Shown: positions 1-12,300 of the stretch, piece after piece
How positions within the stretch are numbered: position 1 is the first letter of the stretch
Layout of the letters: each line of letters starts with the position of its first letter
Assembly (NCBI GenBank): GCA_023078555.1
Contig: CM041196.1
Location: 12,170,985-12,234,984 of the forward strand
Length of the DNA: 64,000 nt
Direction: 5' to 3'
DNA from: Ulva prolifera
Lineage: Eukaryota > Chlorophyta > Ulvophyceae > Ulvales > Ulvaceae
The notes under the pieces: generated by a model
Databases searched by the model: none
What the model saw: only the letters and a program-made list of their open reading frames with translations
What the model was told of the DNA's origin: nothing
Made by a program: the position numbers and the translations under genes

Positions 1-193
1 GAATCGTCACCGAGAGGCACGGTCGCGGCAGTTACGGAGCGTCATTCTGTTCCTGCAAGGTGAATCCCCTCATTGCTGCCCAAGCGGCTTGCAGTGACCT
101 CGGGCCATTCCCCGCGGTTCTCGCTGCCTGAATGGACAGTCTTCGATTACATTGTTTGTTCTGCATGTGTGAGATGTGTTTATCTCTTGGTAA

Positions 194-445
194 TCATGCA
201 GACCTTGGCAGTTGATATGCAACGACATTTGCCTGCATCGTTACCATGAACTCAGGAAAATTCTCTGCCATGACCGCCTTATACAACTGGGTGACATCCG
301 TTTCTTTGCCATGTGCCATGAATGCGTTGTTTGGCTCGTGTTTATTGTCGTCCACTTCTGGACCTACGTCTATCTCCAGCCACACACCTTTGTTCTGTCC
401 AAAGGCGACCATGCACAGGATCAGGTGGTCATGTTGCGCAAACAC
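194..445 (-). CDS. Possible exon of an unrecognised gene
   Basis: This is an 83-codon open stretch on the minus strand with protein-like composition, including the segment GVWLEIDVGPEVDDNK. I recognise no family. It could be an extra exon of the leftward companion gene of element A or an unrelated exon at the window edge. The overlapping plus-strand frames look less protein-like. The first residue is set by an ATG, but a splice acceptor could replace it, and the true start is unknown. Confidence is low because no homologous copy exists elsewhere in the window. Confidence 0.2.
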   Translation of the reverse strand: MFAQHDHLILCMVAFGQNKGVWLEIDVGPEVDDNKHEPNNAFMAHGKETDVTQLYKAVMAENFPEFMVTMQANVVAYQLPRSA

Positions 446-1099
446 CTAGCTTAGCGATTGTGCCACTTCCTACACTACAAGAACGCCAGACATGTGATAA
501 TATGCATTTCGGCAACACATTAGCGGCTGAACACTGTGAAAGCAGTGTCGTGATGTGGATGAAATGTTCGGAGAATGCCGCTCCGGTGTATGTGAGCCGC
601 ACACTTTACGTTCTTGTGGGACCGGAATGTGCCATGTGCTAGGAACAATCGATGCGCTTCCAATGTTGCAGATGTACACTTTGGCACGACGAGTGGGCGA
701 GCTGTCCTCGATACGTTGGAGTGTGGACGAGAGTACATGAGATGTGCATTTTGGCGTATGCATGTGGACCGGAAAGATGTGCACATGCTTGTCGAGTACA
801 GCTCGCGCATGGTGTGTACATCTTCATAAAAACTAAGCATCATTGACACCTTCCAGGCACTCTTCATCCGAACGGGTACTCGCCGGATGCAGGCGTCGTG
901 TACTGTTGCGGGACGATGATGTACACGTGGTGTACACGACTAGCAGTATCATGTAATAATATATTTCGATTCCACAGTGCGTCGGCAGGCCTATTTACAT
1001 CATCAATATCAAATAATAGCTTATTCGTATGTTTAGCAAAGCATCGTGGTTCGCAGTATGCTCCACTGTTGCACTAAGCTTAAGCAACATCCACCAGAT
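446..1099. other. No gene seen; probable flank or terminal region of element A
   Basis: Short open frames here overlap in several frames and look like chance. The stretch lies beyond the last coding block of the leftward companion gene, so it may hold the 3' UTR and terminus of element A. I could not identify a terminal inverted repeat. Confidence 0.3.
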
Positions 1100-3868
1100 C
1101 TAGATGGCTGAATCCTCCTTCACGGTGCCTACTCTATAGACTATGAAGGTCGTCGTAGAGAGATGTCTTCTCCATGAGGTTGACCTTGGTCGCATATTTA
1201 ACAGCGGTGACTGCACTTGACAGCTGTGTTTGGTTTCTGTGGCAAGATACAGCTCACACATCCAGGGCGGCACGTAGCGCACACTAAAGTTAGGACAGAC
1301 CTGGAGCTCTGTGATCTTGTCCAGAGCTATACGGATCTTGGGTTGGGTGTGGTTGCGTATACCAGCGCCTAGCTTCTTGTAGTCAAGGAGGACAGCTTCT
1401 TGCTCTGGGATTTCCCGCTTGGCAGCTTCGATGTCTTGGTTCAGTCTAGCTAACTCACTTTCAATGTACGACTTCCCGTACGTTTGCTCACTGTTTGGAC
1501 CAGTTGAGCTGATCTGCATACTGGTACGCACGATATTGAGCATGCCTACGCTATGTGCAGTTCCGGTGTAGTGACGTAGCGGCTGCATTGAGGCACGCTG
1601 CAAATACATGCGGTCTTGCTCACCTAAACCTCGGGTGACTTGAGTGTAGCATCTTTATTTCCCGGCTCCTTGGTGCTCAAAGGCAGTCCGAGTAGATCGT
1701 CCTCAGCCATGCCCATCATTCTCACTACGTTATCGATTGCTACCTCAGTTAAACCCGCATGTACATGTGCGAACGTATGGGTTGCTGCTGCCCAGTCGTT
1801 CTGGTGCAGCTGTGGCTGCTCTGTAGCTGGGTGGGCTAGCTGCTCACAGATCTGGGCTGGGGAGACATATGACTTCTCGGGAAGGGGGTGTGGTGAGCCT
1901 TGCAGTGACGATTCAACTGAGCTCAGCTGTGTATTGGGATGGCGATAAATACAAGGCACTTTGCATGCAGCTGAGATGCGCGCACCTGCATTGCTGGCAG
2001 CCTACTTTGATGCCATGCCGTGTTATTACTGGCCAAGTAACTTCCTTCAAAGTCATTGCTGATATCAATGCCTAGTTTGGTACCTGCACTGTCAGGCTGT
2101 CGTCTCTTGCAGCCCACCTCGACAGGTTCCATTGGCCTCACGTTTGTTGTTGCGGTTGTGAATCCCATGAAACGCACAGTTATTGATATGTCCTTCTCTT
2201 CAACTACTGCTCTTGAGTTGTACAACGCCTGTAGGTTCTCAATACATCATGCAAAATCCTAGTGCTCCATGAGAGCCAGGTACGATGTCAATTGCCATGG
2301 TGATCATGATGACTTGACGACGGTGGCGGATGGATCATACCGTTGACATGTTGCCTGCAACGCCTGGGGGTAACTGTACATTTGTGGCAGATCGCACTGA
2401 CCCGTCTGTAGCTCCTTCTGCATGGTTCCACTTCGGCTTCTCTGGTGTCGGGCCAGTTCGTTTTAAGTCGTGCCTCGGACTTGAAGACTGAGAGGTGATT
2501 TCAAACTTGGGCTAGAAAAGGTTCTTGGGCTCATCAGGCCGCCATGGCGGGCAATGTCCATCGTCGAGTGCCCACTCTAGTCTAGATTTGCTCACCCGGC
2601 CTGGTACTTTGGCCGTCCCTCCACAGACTCTGACATGTATCACGATCGTCCCGATCATGGCGTCTACTAGTATATGAGTCAGCTGTGTAAGATACCCGAT
2701 ACAAGCTCTGTGTTGCGACTGTAAGCACACGTTCATACGAATCACCAGCCGTTTGTCACGTGCACAGCTGAATTCAGCCCGTTAATTCAGGACTCACCAT
2801 CCGGTCAAACTGCATGTGCAGTTCCGTCAAGTCTTTGCCTTGTCCCTTAGCATGAAATGCTGCCTTTGGATCATCCAGCAAAACTTCAGTGAATTTCCGG
2901 ATGCTGACATTGTTATTGCCCATGCGATCGAATACGACCTCCCTGCAAGGAACGGGTCATCGGAGACGTAAACACCTAGCTATAGGCACTTTCACTTTAC
3001 AGCTGTATAGCTACTGAACGACAGACACTGGCGAGGCCGTACTCTTCGAGTTTTGTTTCGCCTGTCTGAAATGTTGTGTAGGGCTTCATCATTGCGGCCC
3101 ACGCGATGGTCAAGTTCAAGATCTTCCGCCCTGCGTCCTCTTCGTCTGTTGCGCCGTCTCCGATTGCCTGCAATTTCCGAATGCACCGTCGGGTGATCAA
3201 TCACACGGGCTGGACTTGCCACTCTGACGCTTCACATGGCAGTGTACTGTTAGCCGCACCTTCGGCGCGAACCCCTTCAGTACTGATATTGGTGTAGTTT
3301 GAAGCCAGCATCCGTCAGGCGTGAGTTTGGGATCAAGCACCTTTTTTACCTTGGGGCACTTTCGATGTGCCTCGGGAAGGGCATTCAACGTTTCCCAAAG
3401 CTTAGCGCACATGTGAATACCACCACGCAGCTTCTCACCCTTGGTATCCACGGTCCTTGCGGTAGTGCCATTGCTGACACATGATCGGCTAACCAGTTCA
3501 TTGACACGGCTGGTAATTGGCGGGCTGGGCATCGCCAGTCTGGATACCGTCCCGATGTTGCCGGGCAGCTCTAGCGCGACTAGATCGGCTCCGTCAGGCA
3601 GATTCAACATGTCACGCAGCAATGTGCACAATGCGTCGTCTGTGTAAATGGCACTAGTCCCGCTCAGAGCTTTCGGACCCGCGGTAGCCACTCGGAATTT
3701 GTGTCGTTTCCATTCTAGTCCATCACTTTCATGGGGTACGTTTCCACCACAGTTGACAAGCAATGTCAACATGAAAGAGCCCTGTTGAGGTTCTTTGGTG
3801 TGACTGATGCTAAAGTCCTGGACATGTGTACGATCACCATCAAAGGATTTCAGAGTTACGGTCACCAT
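1100..3868 (-). CDS. Companion gene of element A (unknown function, multi-exon)
   Basis: Read leftward from an ATG at 3868, this gene is divergent from the element A transposase. Block 1 (3868-3197) is about 220 codons. Block 2 (2943-2798) is bounded by a TTGCAG acceptor and an ATG|GTGAGT donor. Further blocks lie near 2225-1923, 1959-1624 and 1609-1100. The last block has a charged, coiled-coil-like stretch around SYIESELARLNQDIEAAKRE. Block 1 aligns with the first exon of the gene at 26817: an EK(L/M)(R/K) motif, then AH(R/K), then a W and a final VRL are shared in order. Block 2 shares the AF(H/Y) and (R)(M/V)MP-like positions with the same gene. Known CACTA elements carry a second gene for a DNA-binding accessory protein (TnpA in En/Spm). 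That role is an inference here, and I recognise no domain. Exon ends other than those named are not fixed, and intactness is uncertain. Confidence 0.6.
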
Positions 3869-4140
3869 GACTCGGCGGCTGGTGTGCAGTATGATTCAAA
3901 ATGGTGTTCCGGCGCCTCAGATACTCTGACGTTGGTGGCGTCCGTAACAAGACACCGAATGCATGGCGACAAGTGACCCTCGAGATTAGTCGGCGCTGCA
4001 CGCGACCACATGTCTACAAAGCGTGTGACTGTTCGCCGCCATAGAAGATCGCATAAAGTGCTCGATTGGCACTGACTCTAATTCCAGCTGAGTTGTATGT
4101 TGTGCGCCATTGTCCGTTTCGATTGCAATCAGCCGCACCT
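3869..4140. promoter_or_regulatory. Bidirectional promoter interval between companion and transposase genes of element A
   Basis: The start codons of the two divergent genes are 272 bp apart, so this interval should hold both promoters. A TATA-like GCATAAAG lies near 4051 on the plus strand. Element B has the same head-to-head arrangement with a 337-bp interval, which supports a shared regulatory region. No further motif could be assigned. Confidence 0.35.
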
Positions 4141-7100
4141 ATGGAGGCCGATCACGTAGGTCCAGCACCTGGAGCCAAACGAGTTAGGCGGACTAATGAT
4201 GCTATAGATGCTGTCCTATCTGAGGAGGGCATTTTCAGTGATCCTTGTGCTGATGGCATTCAAAGGTGCATATGTGAGCACTGTCGGGCTACTTTCGGTC
4301 CAGACAGGAAGGCGTATGCGTTGTGGCATGATTGCCCTTCCTTGAAGCCTGTCCTACAGGACAATCAGGCCAATGGTGGCGGTGGTGTCGGCAGTGGACA
4401 TGGAGTCTCCTTTGGAGTGGCCTGTACATGTGGATCGGGAGGCTAGGTGCCTGCCACACCCCATACCAGAATCCACAGAAGACTGGGCCGCAACTTTGCA
4501 GCCCAGTACTCCCGAGTACTACACCACAAAGGCGGCCGACTTGATAGCGGCGGGAAGAGAGAGCGCCGTTGAAGCTGAGTACGAGGTGTGACAGCTTCTG
4601 CATGACCATGAGTGGAACTTATACTTGCCCATTGGTATAGATAAATACGGCAACCTGCAATTCGTATACGTACGTATGCTGTAGTGCTGCAGGCACGTGT
4701 ATAATAGCTATTACAATTTCCACTATTGGACACGTGCCTGCATTTCTACAGCATACGGAGCTGATCGGTCATCACGACTGGAGAGCTAGGGGTGGCCTAG
4801 AGGGGCTGGATACAGACGACGAGGAGGAGCCTGCTCAGGAGGGAGCAGCGATTGGGGCTGCAATTGATGGACTAGCCTCATGCTGCACTCGCTCGCGCCA
4901 TCGCATGCGGGCCTGTGCCTAGTCAAGAACTACAAGAGGCAGGAGCCCAACAAAGCGTGTACGAAGCAGTGCCTGTACACCTTGCTCCAAGCCAAAGGAG
5001 AGTGCAGCAACCGGCGCAGGAAGCCGAACTAAGACGGCGTCTAAAAAAGGGTACAGGGGCCTGGTTGTGTGAGCACCGGGTGACCCCATTACCCCGGGGC
5101 ATATTGTCACAGTCGTACAGGCCTGCTATTGGTTGGCATCGATGAAGAATGATCACAGGGTCACAGACACTGTGATCGACAAGTTCTGTGCAATGATGCA
5201 CCACCTCATCTTGCCAGCGGACAACCTGTACCCTGCACCGTACCATATGGTCACGGCTGTACTGGATATTGAATCCAGCAAGGCGTGTACTAGGCACGTA
5301 TGCGACAAGTGCTGGACCGTGTTCCCTGATATGAACTCTGCGCTTAACCCTGGAAATGCAGATGCAGTGTGTGCAGCTGAAGGTTGTGGCAACCGCCGCT
5401 TCGATGTGTCCGACACTGGAGTGACTTTGCCGGAGCGGAAAATCTACTGTCTTGATGTGCAATCAACCATCCTGGACCTATAAGATCCCAACCTGGAGGA
5501 CCTTGATACCTGTCGGGAACAGCGCGAGCAGGCTTACAAAGACCCGGCCTCATTTTTCAGGAGCCCCGCTGGTCAGTATGTCGACGCTGCTATTGGCCAA
5601 AAATTGAGTGATCCGTTGGAAGACAAAATTGTGATCCCTTTCTCTATAGGTATGCTCCCTATAGCCATGGCGACGCCTGCGCGTGGAGACTGCCTAATAT
5701 AGGCAGCTAGCGCTGCAGTACTAACCGATCCATGTTGCACACGCAGGGGGTGATGGCGCCTAGATCTACACCAAGGTGTATGGTACGCTGGCCTGTGGAC
5801 TGAAGTTGACAGATGCACCAGAAGGGTTGCAAGCCAAGAACATCACGTGGTCTTTTGTGTGCGTTGTACAAGGCCCTACTGAGCCAGGGCCCCACGATGT
5901 CACAGGCCCCATCCTCGAGTTTTTTTAGAAGCATGACCCAGGTGTGACCTTAGCAATACTATCTTCCACACCACACCATGTCTGTTGTTAGATATATCTC
6001 TCACACTAGCGCATGTTGGCGCAATGAACGCCTTTTCTTATGTGCGTAGCGAGTTATCCAGCCATGTGGACGGTCGCACACGCGTAGCTTTTGAATTACC
6101 GATCGAGTTGTACACAGTGTGATCACACGTACGCTCAGTGGGCTTACGTGCCTACACTCGCCACGCGTGACTGCACGCGTCCACCAGCCTTACGTGCACA
6201 TTGCATCAGCACTGTGTACAGCCTTCTCCCGGCACAATGTGTCCCGTCATAGGCTTATCATGGCTTTATGCGGCTAGCCGAATCGTTACTGCACATATTA
6301 CGTCTTGCTGTGTGCATTACCGCCGTTACACAGGGTCCGCCCGGCAGGCTCCAGGGTTGACATGCACGATAATATCTGTACAGCCACCCAGAGCTGCCCA
6401 CGAATTACGTGCGCAGCCTTGCTGACACTCATCTCAGGCTCTGTGAGCCACAATTTAAGATCTCCCGCGCTTATGCGGGATCGGGGATCAGTGTGGCAGT
6501 TATGCGGCACGATTCGGCGAGGCCAACTTTGACAGGGGGATTGACCTGGGCGCACACACCCCGGTATTTATACCGAGCGCTTGCTGGGACCAGGCACGCT
6601 TTACAGTAGTCTGGTTGGAGCGCCATCCAATTCTGCACTGGCACGTCGCATCCCTGCGTGTGAGTGTACCCCTGCTCTGTTTGTGCCTATACAGCCCTCG
6701 TGCTGCGGCAATCTTGACCCATCACTGCTTCTCCTTACTGCCATCGAGGTCTGTTACCCAAGACCAGACCAATAGGTCTCAACAAAGTCCCTGCAATGCG
6801 CCGGGGCTTCTGGACAGGTTGGAACTCACGCCACAAGCCACTGCAGGCCACCAAGGGTTCACACCACTCTGGGTCAATGTGGGTGGTGCAAGGCTGCTGA
6901 ACGTCTGGCCTGTATTGGTTTCAGCAGAAGGAGACATCCCAGTCATGACGAAATTAACATGAGGTTTGCGTCATACCACAGGGAATGCGTGCTTTGCGTG
7001 TGCATTTTCTGGGGCGCACAACCACGAAGCCAACACAGTCCGGTGTGTTCTTGTGGCCATGCCTCCAAAAATTGCCAGTTCCAGATGTGCTGCTCCTTGA

Positions 7101-7256
7101 CGTGTATGTCTTTCCAAGTGCACCACCCAAACCGGAGTGCCTGCAAGCGCAGGTGGATGGGGTTTGATGCAGATGCAACACAAAGAGCACCGTGTTATGT
7201 CGCTGCTGGCAGCTGAGTAGCCTTTGCGGGCCAAACTATGCACCCCCTGGAGAAGA
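4141..7256 (+). pseudogene. Tnp2-type (CACTA-like) transposase of element A, 5' part, interrupted
   Basis: The gene begins at the ATG at 4141 with a lysine/arginine patch and a Cys/His cluster (CICEHCRATF, then a downstream H and C), probably a DNA-binding zinc finger. At 5100-5480 a block matches element B: RHVCDKCWTVFPD followed by C, GC and RFD, the N-terminal zinc region of Tnp2 transposases. At 5570 FRSPAG matches B LNSPAG. At 5755-5945 a core block contains VQGPTEP and KHDPG. At 6868-6957 NVWPVLVSAEGDIP matches B HVWPVLCCVEGDIP. Tnp2 transposases are DDE enzymes that cut both element ends. This copy is dead: in-frame stops occur where B has sense codons (near 5479, 5760 and 5926), and the copia composite begins at 7257 between two transposase exons. 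The homologous reading resumes at 17248. Introns are likely but not resolved. Confidence 0.75.
7252..7256. repeat. 5-bp target-site duplication GAAGA, left copy
   Basis: GAAGA immediately precedes the TG of the first LTR. The same five bases follow the last base of the third LTR at 17243-17247. A 5-bp duplication is standard for copia integrase, so 7257-17242 was one insertion target event. Confidence 0.85.
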
Positions 7257-7610
7257 TGTCACAATGCATGCACCTGCGGGCAGCAGCATGGTGACAGGTG
7301 CACCGATGCACGATCGGTCTGCGGATCCAGTGCAGGGTGTAAGCCGCCAACGGGATTGTCCCGGAGTAGTGAGAGAGATTCTGTGAGGATCTCCCGCCGT
7401 AGTCTTGACTATTCCGTTTGCATATATGTCTGTGCACACTAAGAGCTGTAGCCATTCTTCTTACTGTTTCGCGGTACTAGCAGTATCCTTTCTCCTCCTA
7501 GCATCTCTTTGGTTCTCCCTGTGTGCGCAGTAGGTAAGAGATGCTGGCCTCTTGACTTGACCTGACGTAAGAGTGCGTGTCTGACATGCAGATAGATAGA
7601 GTTTCTAACA
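7257..7610 (+). repeat. LTR1 of copia composite (5' LTR)
   Basis: It begins TGTCACAATG and ends TTTCTAACA, the TG...CA ends of a retroelement LTR. It is 354 bp long. It is followed directly by the primer-binding site and preceded by GAAGA. Within it, TATTCCGTTTGCATATATG near 7408 may include the promoter TATA. Confidence 0.88.
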
Positions 7611-7622
7611 TGGTATCGATGA
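7611..7622 (+). promoter_or_regulatory. Primer-binding site of copia element
   Basis: TGGTATCGATGA directly follows LTR1. TGG would pair with the 3' CCA of a tRNA, and the next bases imply a primer tRNA with an A1:U72 pair, a hallmark of initiator Met tRNA. The sites of the minus-strand copia (43854-43865) and the TRIM (43106) match this one over the shared bases. Confidence 0.7.
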
Positions 7623-7916
7623 ATGTTTGCGTTATGTCTTTTATGGTCTTGTTCAGGAAGCCGTCGGCCAAAGTCTGTGCGCAGACACGGCGGGCATTCC
7701 AATGTTCTGCCGGCGCTCAAACCGCGGTCACAAGCGCAGGCATCATTAAGCGATCTCGTAGCATATTGTTAGTAGATACAATTCGAGAAGCTTGTTTTCA
7801 ATGATCAGCGCTGGGAAAAGCGAATGCGTTCGCTTGTTTTCTCAACCTGTCGGCTTGCGAGCCATCCCATCGGTTAATTGCTGCGCGCAACAAACAACCG
7901 TCCGTCCTACTGCAGG

Positions 7917-9297
7917 ATGTCTAATGTCAACCTGTCCAATGCCAACTCTCCTCGAGAGGAGAGGCAAGACAAGGCTGACCAGCAGCCACTCGTCGACAAG
8001 GACGCTGACCAGCAGCTCCCTGACGAGGAACATCCCGTAGGCATGTTACTTCGTGGCGGACGAGTTATCCGACCACGTCCCTCTTCCCAGACTGGGCAGA
8101 GTAGCCAGCAGGTGCCTTTTTCCTCTCATGTTGTGAACGATCATGGTCACACTGAGTCTTTCATCACTCTCGAGACGTTGACCGAAGCGCTGCATGCATC
8201 TCGGGGACGTAACCAGCCTGATCTGTCGAAAGGAAAACTGCCTGAATGGAATTACAAGACCGAAAGCTTCAATGCGTACGAGCAGATTGTCTTTTTTTGG
8301 TTAGGTCAGTTCGAGTTAGACCATCTGTTGCAGCACACACCGTATGCGGACGAACAACGTGTCCATGCTAGAGCAAGGACTCAAGTCCTTATGTCTTTGC
8401 TTGGCGTGGATAGGACAACTGTCTATCGCATGTCACACCTGTGTGAAGCATGGGCCTATCTGACTGCAAAGTATAGGCCTAGCACTGAAGCCGAGATCCA
8501 AAGACTGTGGAGTCACTTCAACTCATTGTCACAGAAAAATAGAGACGTTGGGTCTTACTGTGGTGATGTGATGAGTGTGTACACTCAACTGGAGGCACTA
8601 GGTTCCGATGTGGGCCAGCGATGGCTTCGTTTAAAGCTTTTAGAAGTGGGGCGGGAGTTCAACGCCGTGCGTAGCGACGTTCTCCACTCTTCCCCACATG
8701 TCATTATTTTACGTTTGACTGAGCGTGCTGATTTGCTCAAGCAGCAACGGATGCTGGCTAGGTCTGGGGCGCCTGCGGGCAAACCATGCCATGACTGGCG
8801 CAATCAGCAGCGAGGCGAAGGTCCTGCAGTTGCCGCGCTCGACGCTGGCAAGGCTGCACGCGAGGAGACCAGGACCTGTTTATTCTGCAAGAAGAAGGGA
8901 CGTTTGCGTGCAAACTGCCCCCAGCGCAAACAGGATGCGGCCAGAGATATGTGCGCTGTAGAATTGCCTGAACTATTTCCGAATCACGATGCGTTGAAAC
9001 CGTGGAATTTCATCATAGATAGTGGTTCCGATATTCATATCGTAGGCAATCGCGACATGTTTACTAGATATGGTCCGTGCCAGAGGACTGCCAATCCCGC
9101 GGGACCAGGCAAAATCCCCATTATGGGCACGGGAATCATTCAGGTGAAACTGGGCACTTATGTGGATGAGCATGGGAATAAGCATCCTTTGGATGTGAAA
9201 ATCCCGGGTGTGTACTATGCCCATGAGTGTCCGTACAATATACTGAGTACTACGGGTCTTCGTCACGAGCAAATATACTTAGACACGTGTAGAAGTG
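7917..9297 (+). pseudogene. gag-pro: Copia gag and protease
   Basis: The ATG at 7917 opens a frame that runs to 9359, although it departs from the homologous reading at the palindrome at 9282. Residues about 90-310 form the gag (UBN2-like) region. A zinc knuckle near 8878 reads CLFCKKKGRLRANC, with the usual His replaced by Arg, so zinc binding may be impaired. The protease active site is IIDSGSD near 9013, the D-S/T-G motif of aspartic proteases, followed by IPGVYY and YNILST segments found in copia. Gag packages the element RNA and PR matures the polyprotein. A 22-bp foldback duplication after codon 460 shifts the frame, so PR is no longer joined to integrase. The first ATG of the frame was chosen over non-ATG starts farther upstream. 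Confidence 0.85.
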
Positions 9298-9313
9298 CAC
9301 TTCTACACGTGTC
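9282..9313. repeat. 32-bp perfect palindrome inside copia pol
   Basis: GACACGTGTAGAAGTG is followed with no spacer by its exact reverse complement. Homologous reading continues on both sides if 22 bp are treated as a local foldback duplication. Since 22 is not a multiple of 3, this explains the frameshift between protease and integrase. Confidence 0.8.
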
Positions 9314-12300
9314 ATGTGTTGTATGTCCCCGGGTTTGGATACATGGCTACTTGCATTGAGGATGCGTCCAAATGCCAGGAGCTGGATGAGGATAAGTGTT
9401 GTGTCTTCGCATTTCAGATGAGTTCCATCAAGAAGCCTGTTCTGGAGGGCCATCCCGTCAATAGGGGGGTGGTCTGGTCCAACCAGAGCAGCCCAACCTC
9501 TGTTTTGGAGGATCAACAGCAGTGGTGTCATGTGGCTGCTGCGGCGATTGACCTGAAGCGCCCCAATGATGGGGGAGCTGTGGTCCCACATGATGCTTAC
9601 TTGCTTGAACCTGCATTCCTAGCTCATTTGTCGTTTCACCAGTCGACTTGAGTAGGAAAGCGGATGCAGTCATAGTGAATTTTATGGTGACCTGAATTTG
9701 AAAGTTGACCCCGAGCCAACGGGGAATCGTTATCACGGCTGCAGAATTGGCGAAGTGCATGCAGGCAAACTCTCAGCCAATAATCGTGAGCTCTTAGGCC
9801 AGGCGAAATACCCTGGCGAGCAATTGCATGCTGATTTGGCTGGTCCCATCACTCCAGTTGGGATCGGCGGAGTGAAATATGTTTTGTTTGTGACGTGCGC
9901 CTTCACGCGTTAAAGTTTCATTGTCGGTCTGCGTAAGAAGAGTGAGGCTGCGGCCATGATCTCTTACATCATTGAGCGCGTTTGGGTGAATGCGGTGAAG
10001 TCAGATGAACCGGGTGTGCGCATCCTTCACACCGACAAAGGGGGAGAGTTCATGGTTGAGGCCTTAAAGCTCTACCTCCAGCGTCGTGGCATCACTCACC
10101 GTACCACCCCCACAGCTGATCATCGCTATAAGGGCATGATCGAGCGGTATTACCTTCGAGGCAGTCCAAGCTGTACTGATTGCGAGCGGTCTTCCTCTGT
10201 TCCTGTGGATTGAATGCCTTGCCAGTGTCATCCATGGTCACAATCTCACGCCGTGCTAGGCGCTATACCATGACAAACTGGCAATAATGATGAAGGCCCA
10301 GAAAGCTCAGCGTGATGACAATACAGCTGCGGATGTACAGCAGGCTGAGCGGGCTAATAAGCGCATGAAAAAGGCCGAACGTGATGAGTTGCGGGAGGAG
10401 GAGAAGCGCAAGTGGGAGTTGCTCACTATGACAGAGCTGGACGAGTTTTTGACCAGGTCTTGTGACAGGGATATTATTCCCTACATGGCTTTTTTCAGAG
10501 ACACCTCCGTTGAGGTGTTCCATGATTTGGTGAAGCTGCAGCACCCGTGTTGAAGTGTATGCGTACCCTGAAAATGATAAGGTGCGGAAGTTGTCCGCGC
10601 GGGGTATGGCCGCATACTGGGTTGGTGCTGGGGTGGGGCCCAGCATGCAGCGTGTGTACGCCCAGGATGTTCCTGGGGGTAGGGTTGTGGTGGTGCGGCA
10701 GATCATGTGCTCCACGGATCAGATGATCCGACACGTACGTAACTACGATGCGTCCGCTGTTGTGGACAAGAGAGAACCTGCAGAGTTTGCGAACTCCCTA
10801 CAGGTTGTCTTTGAGGGTGATGACGAGGGTGTTCGCGTGACTGACAGTGATGTCCCCTCGTTCGTCACCGACTCCACACATGATGGGGGAGTGCTGCGAT
10901 GTCTGCGTGAATTTTCGTACGCCCCCCCAGGTCATGGTAGGGTCCCTGTCATGGACATGACGTTCAGACAGGACGCACTGCCCGACGAGGCAGTGTACTC
11001 TCCGCGTTTCGGCGCAAGCGCCTCTGCTGAGGTGCTCCGGCATGACCTTGCGCGGGACACACCAGAGGTGGCCAGGCACACCATGCATCGCGCGCTTGCG
11101 ACTGATCGTGCAGCTGCCCACCCTGACGTTGAAGTGCCTCCTCGGGTCCCAGGCCAAGTGCGCCTATCTGGGGCCCCTCCAGCACGCACTGTTGAGTATG
11201 CGGTGACTCGCAATGCGCAGCTCCATGACCCTGGCGTCGAGGCTGCATTTGTTCTGCCTATGCCTCCGCCGTCATCTGATGATCCAATGGACGAGGATGA
11301 TGATGACGACGGCCCTGGCATCTGCAGTGAGGACGATGCAGATGAGATGGAGGAGTACACCATCAGCGATGATGAACGAGCTGCGGCTCATCAGAATCGC
11401 GAGGCTCAGCGGGTCCGATCAGGGAGTAATTCGGCTGCGGCCTCAGCATCTTGCGCGGGAGCAGTAGCTAAGCCCCTGCGAGGGGCTGAGGGGCTGAGAC
11501 GTTCCTGGGAGGATGAGCCAGATGAACTTGAGATGGAGTCCGGGTCCGAATTAGGGGGAGAGATCCTGGCTGCCCCCACTGCCGCTTTCGGGGTTGATTT
11601 GCCTGATGAGGTAAGAGCCATTCCAGCTGCTGTTCCCCGCGTTAAAATCAATCCGTTTGTACGCAGATGTCTTGTTCCTTTGGCTGTGGATGTAGCTGCT
11701 GTGCATGAGCCCGCGGGCTCTGATCTTGCTAGTAGTGAAACAGTAGTAGCTGACATCAAGTCTCTAGGCTGCAATCAGAACACATCAGCCGCGGCTGACT
11801 ATGGAGTGTCCGGTGCAGGCCTGAAGCATCAGCGTGGGAAGTCTGGTGAGCAGCAGAGTGCTCAGAGTCGTGGGTCGCGCAGAGCAGCTGCCGCCAGGAA
11901 GCAGAAGCCCTCCGACCCTGATCTGCCTTCTATGAACGAAGGACTTGCGGGTCCGGACAGGGATGTTTGGCTGCGTGCCATGCAGGAGGAGGTGGAAGCA
12001 CTGGGCGAGCACGGGACATTTATGTTGTGCTATCTGCCTGCGGGTAAGAAAGCTATCTCGGGCAAGTGGGTGTTCAAGATCAAGCGCGGACCTGCGGGTG
12101 AGATTCAGCGCTGCAAGGCACGTTATGTAGCTCGTGGTTTTTCTCAGGTAGAAGGGATAGATTTCTTTGAGACCTGGTCCCCTTTCGGTAGTTATGCGAC
12201 ACTGAGTGTGCTGCTGTCAATTGCTGCTCAGGAGGATTTGGAGATTAGGCATGTAGATATACAGTGTGCTTTTCTGAACGGTGACTTGGAGGAAGAGGTT

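Noticed and set aside
7878-7916. Upstream extension of copia gag
   Set aside because: The extension begins only with TTG. The first ATG in frame is at 7917.
5479-9913. Reassigned stop codons (UAG or UAA read as Gln, as in some green algae)
   Set aside because: Two TAG codons in element A align with CAG in element B, but other in-frame stops (for example near 5479, 9911 and 17413) align with Leu, Tyr-like or Ala positions, and frameshifts are also present. The intact glycosyltransferase gene has no internal stops. Ordinary decay explains the pattern.
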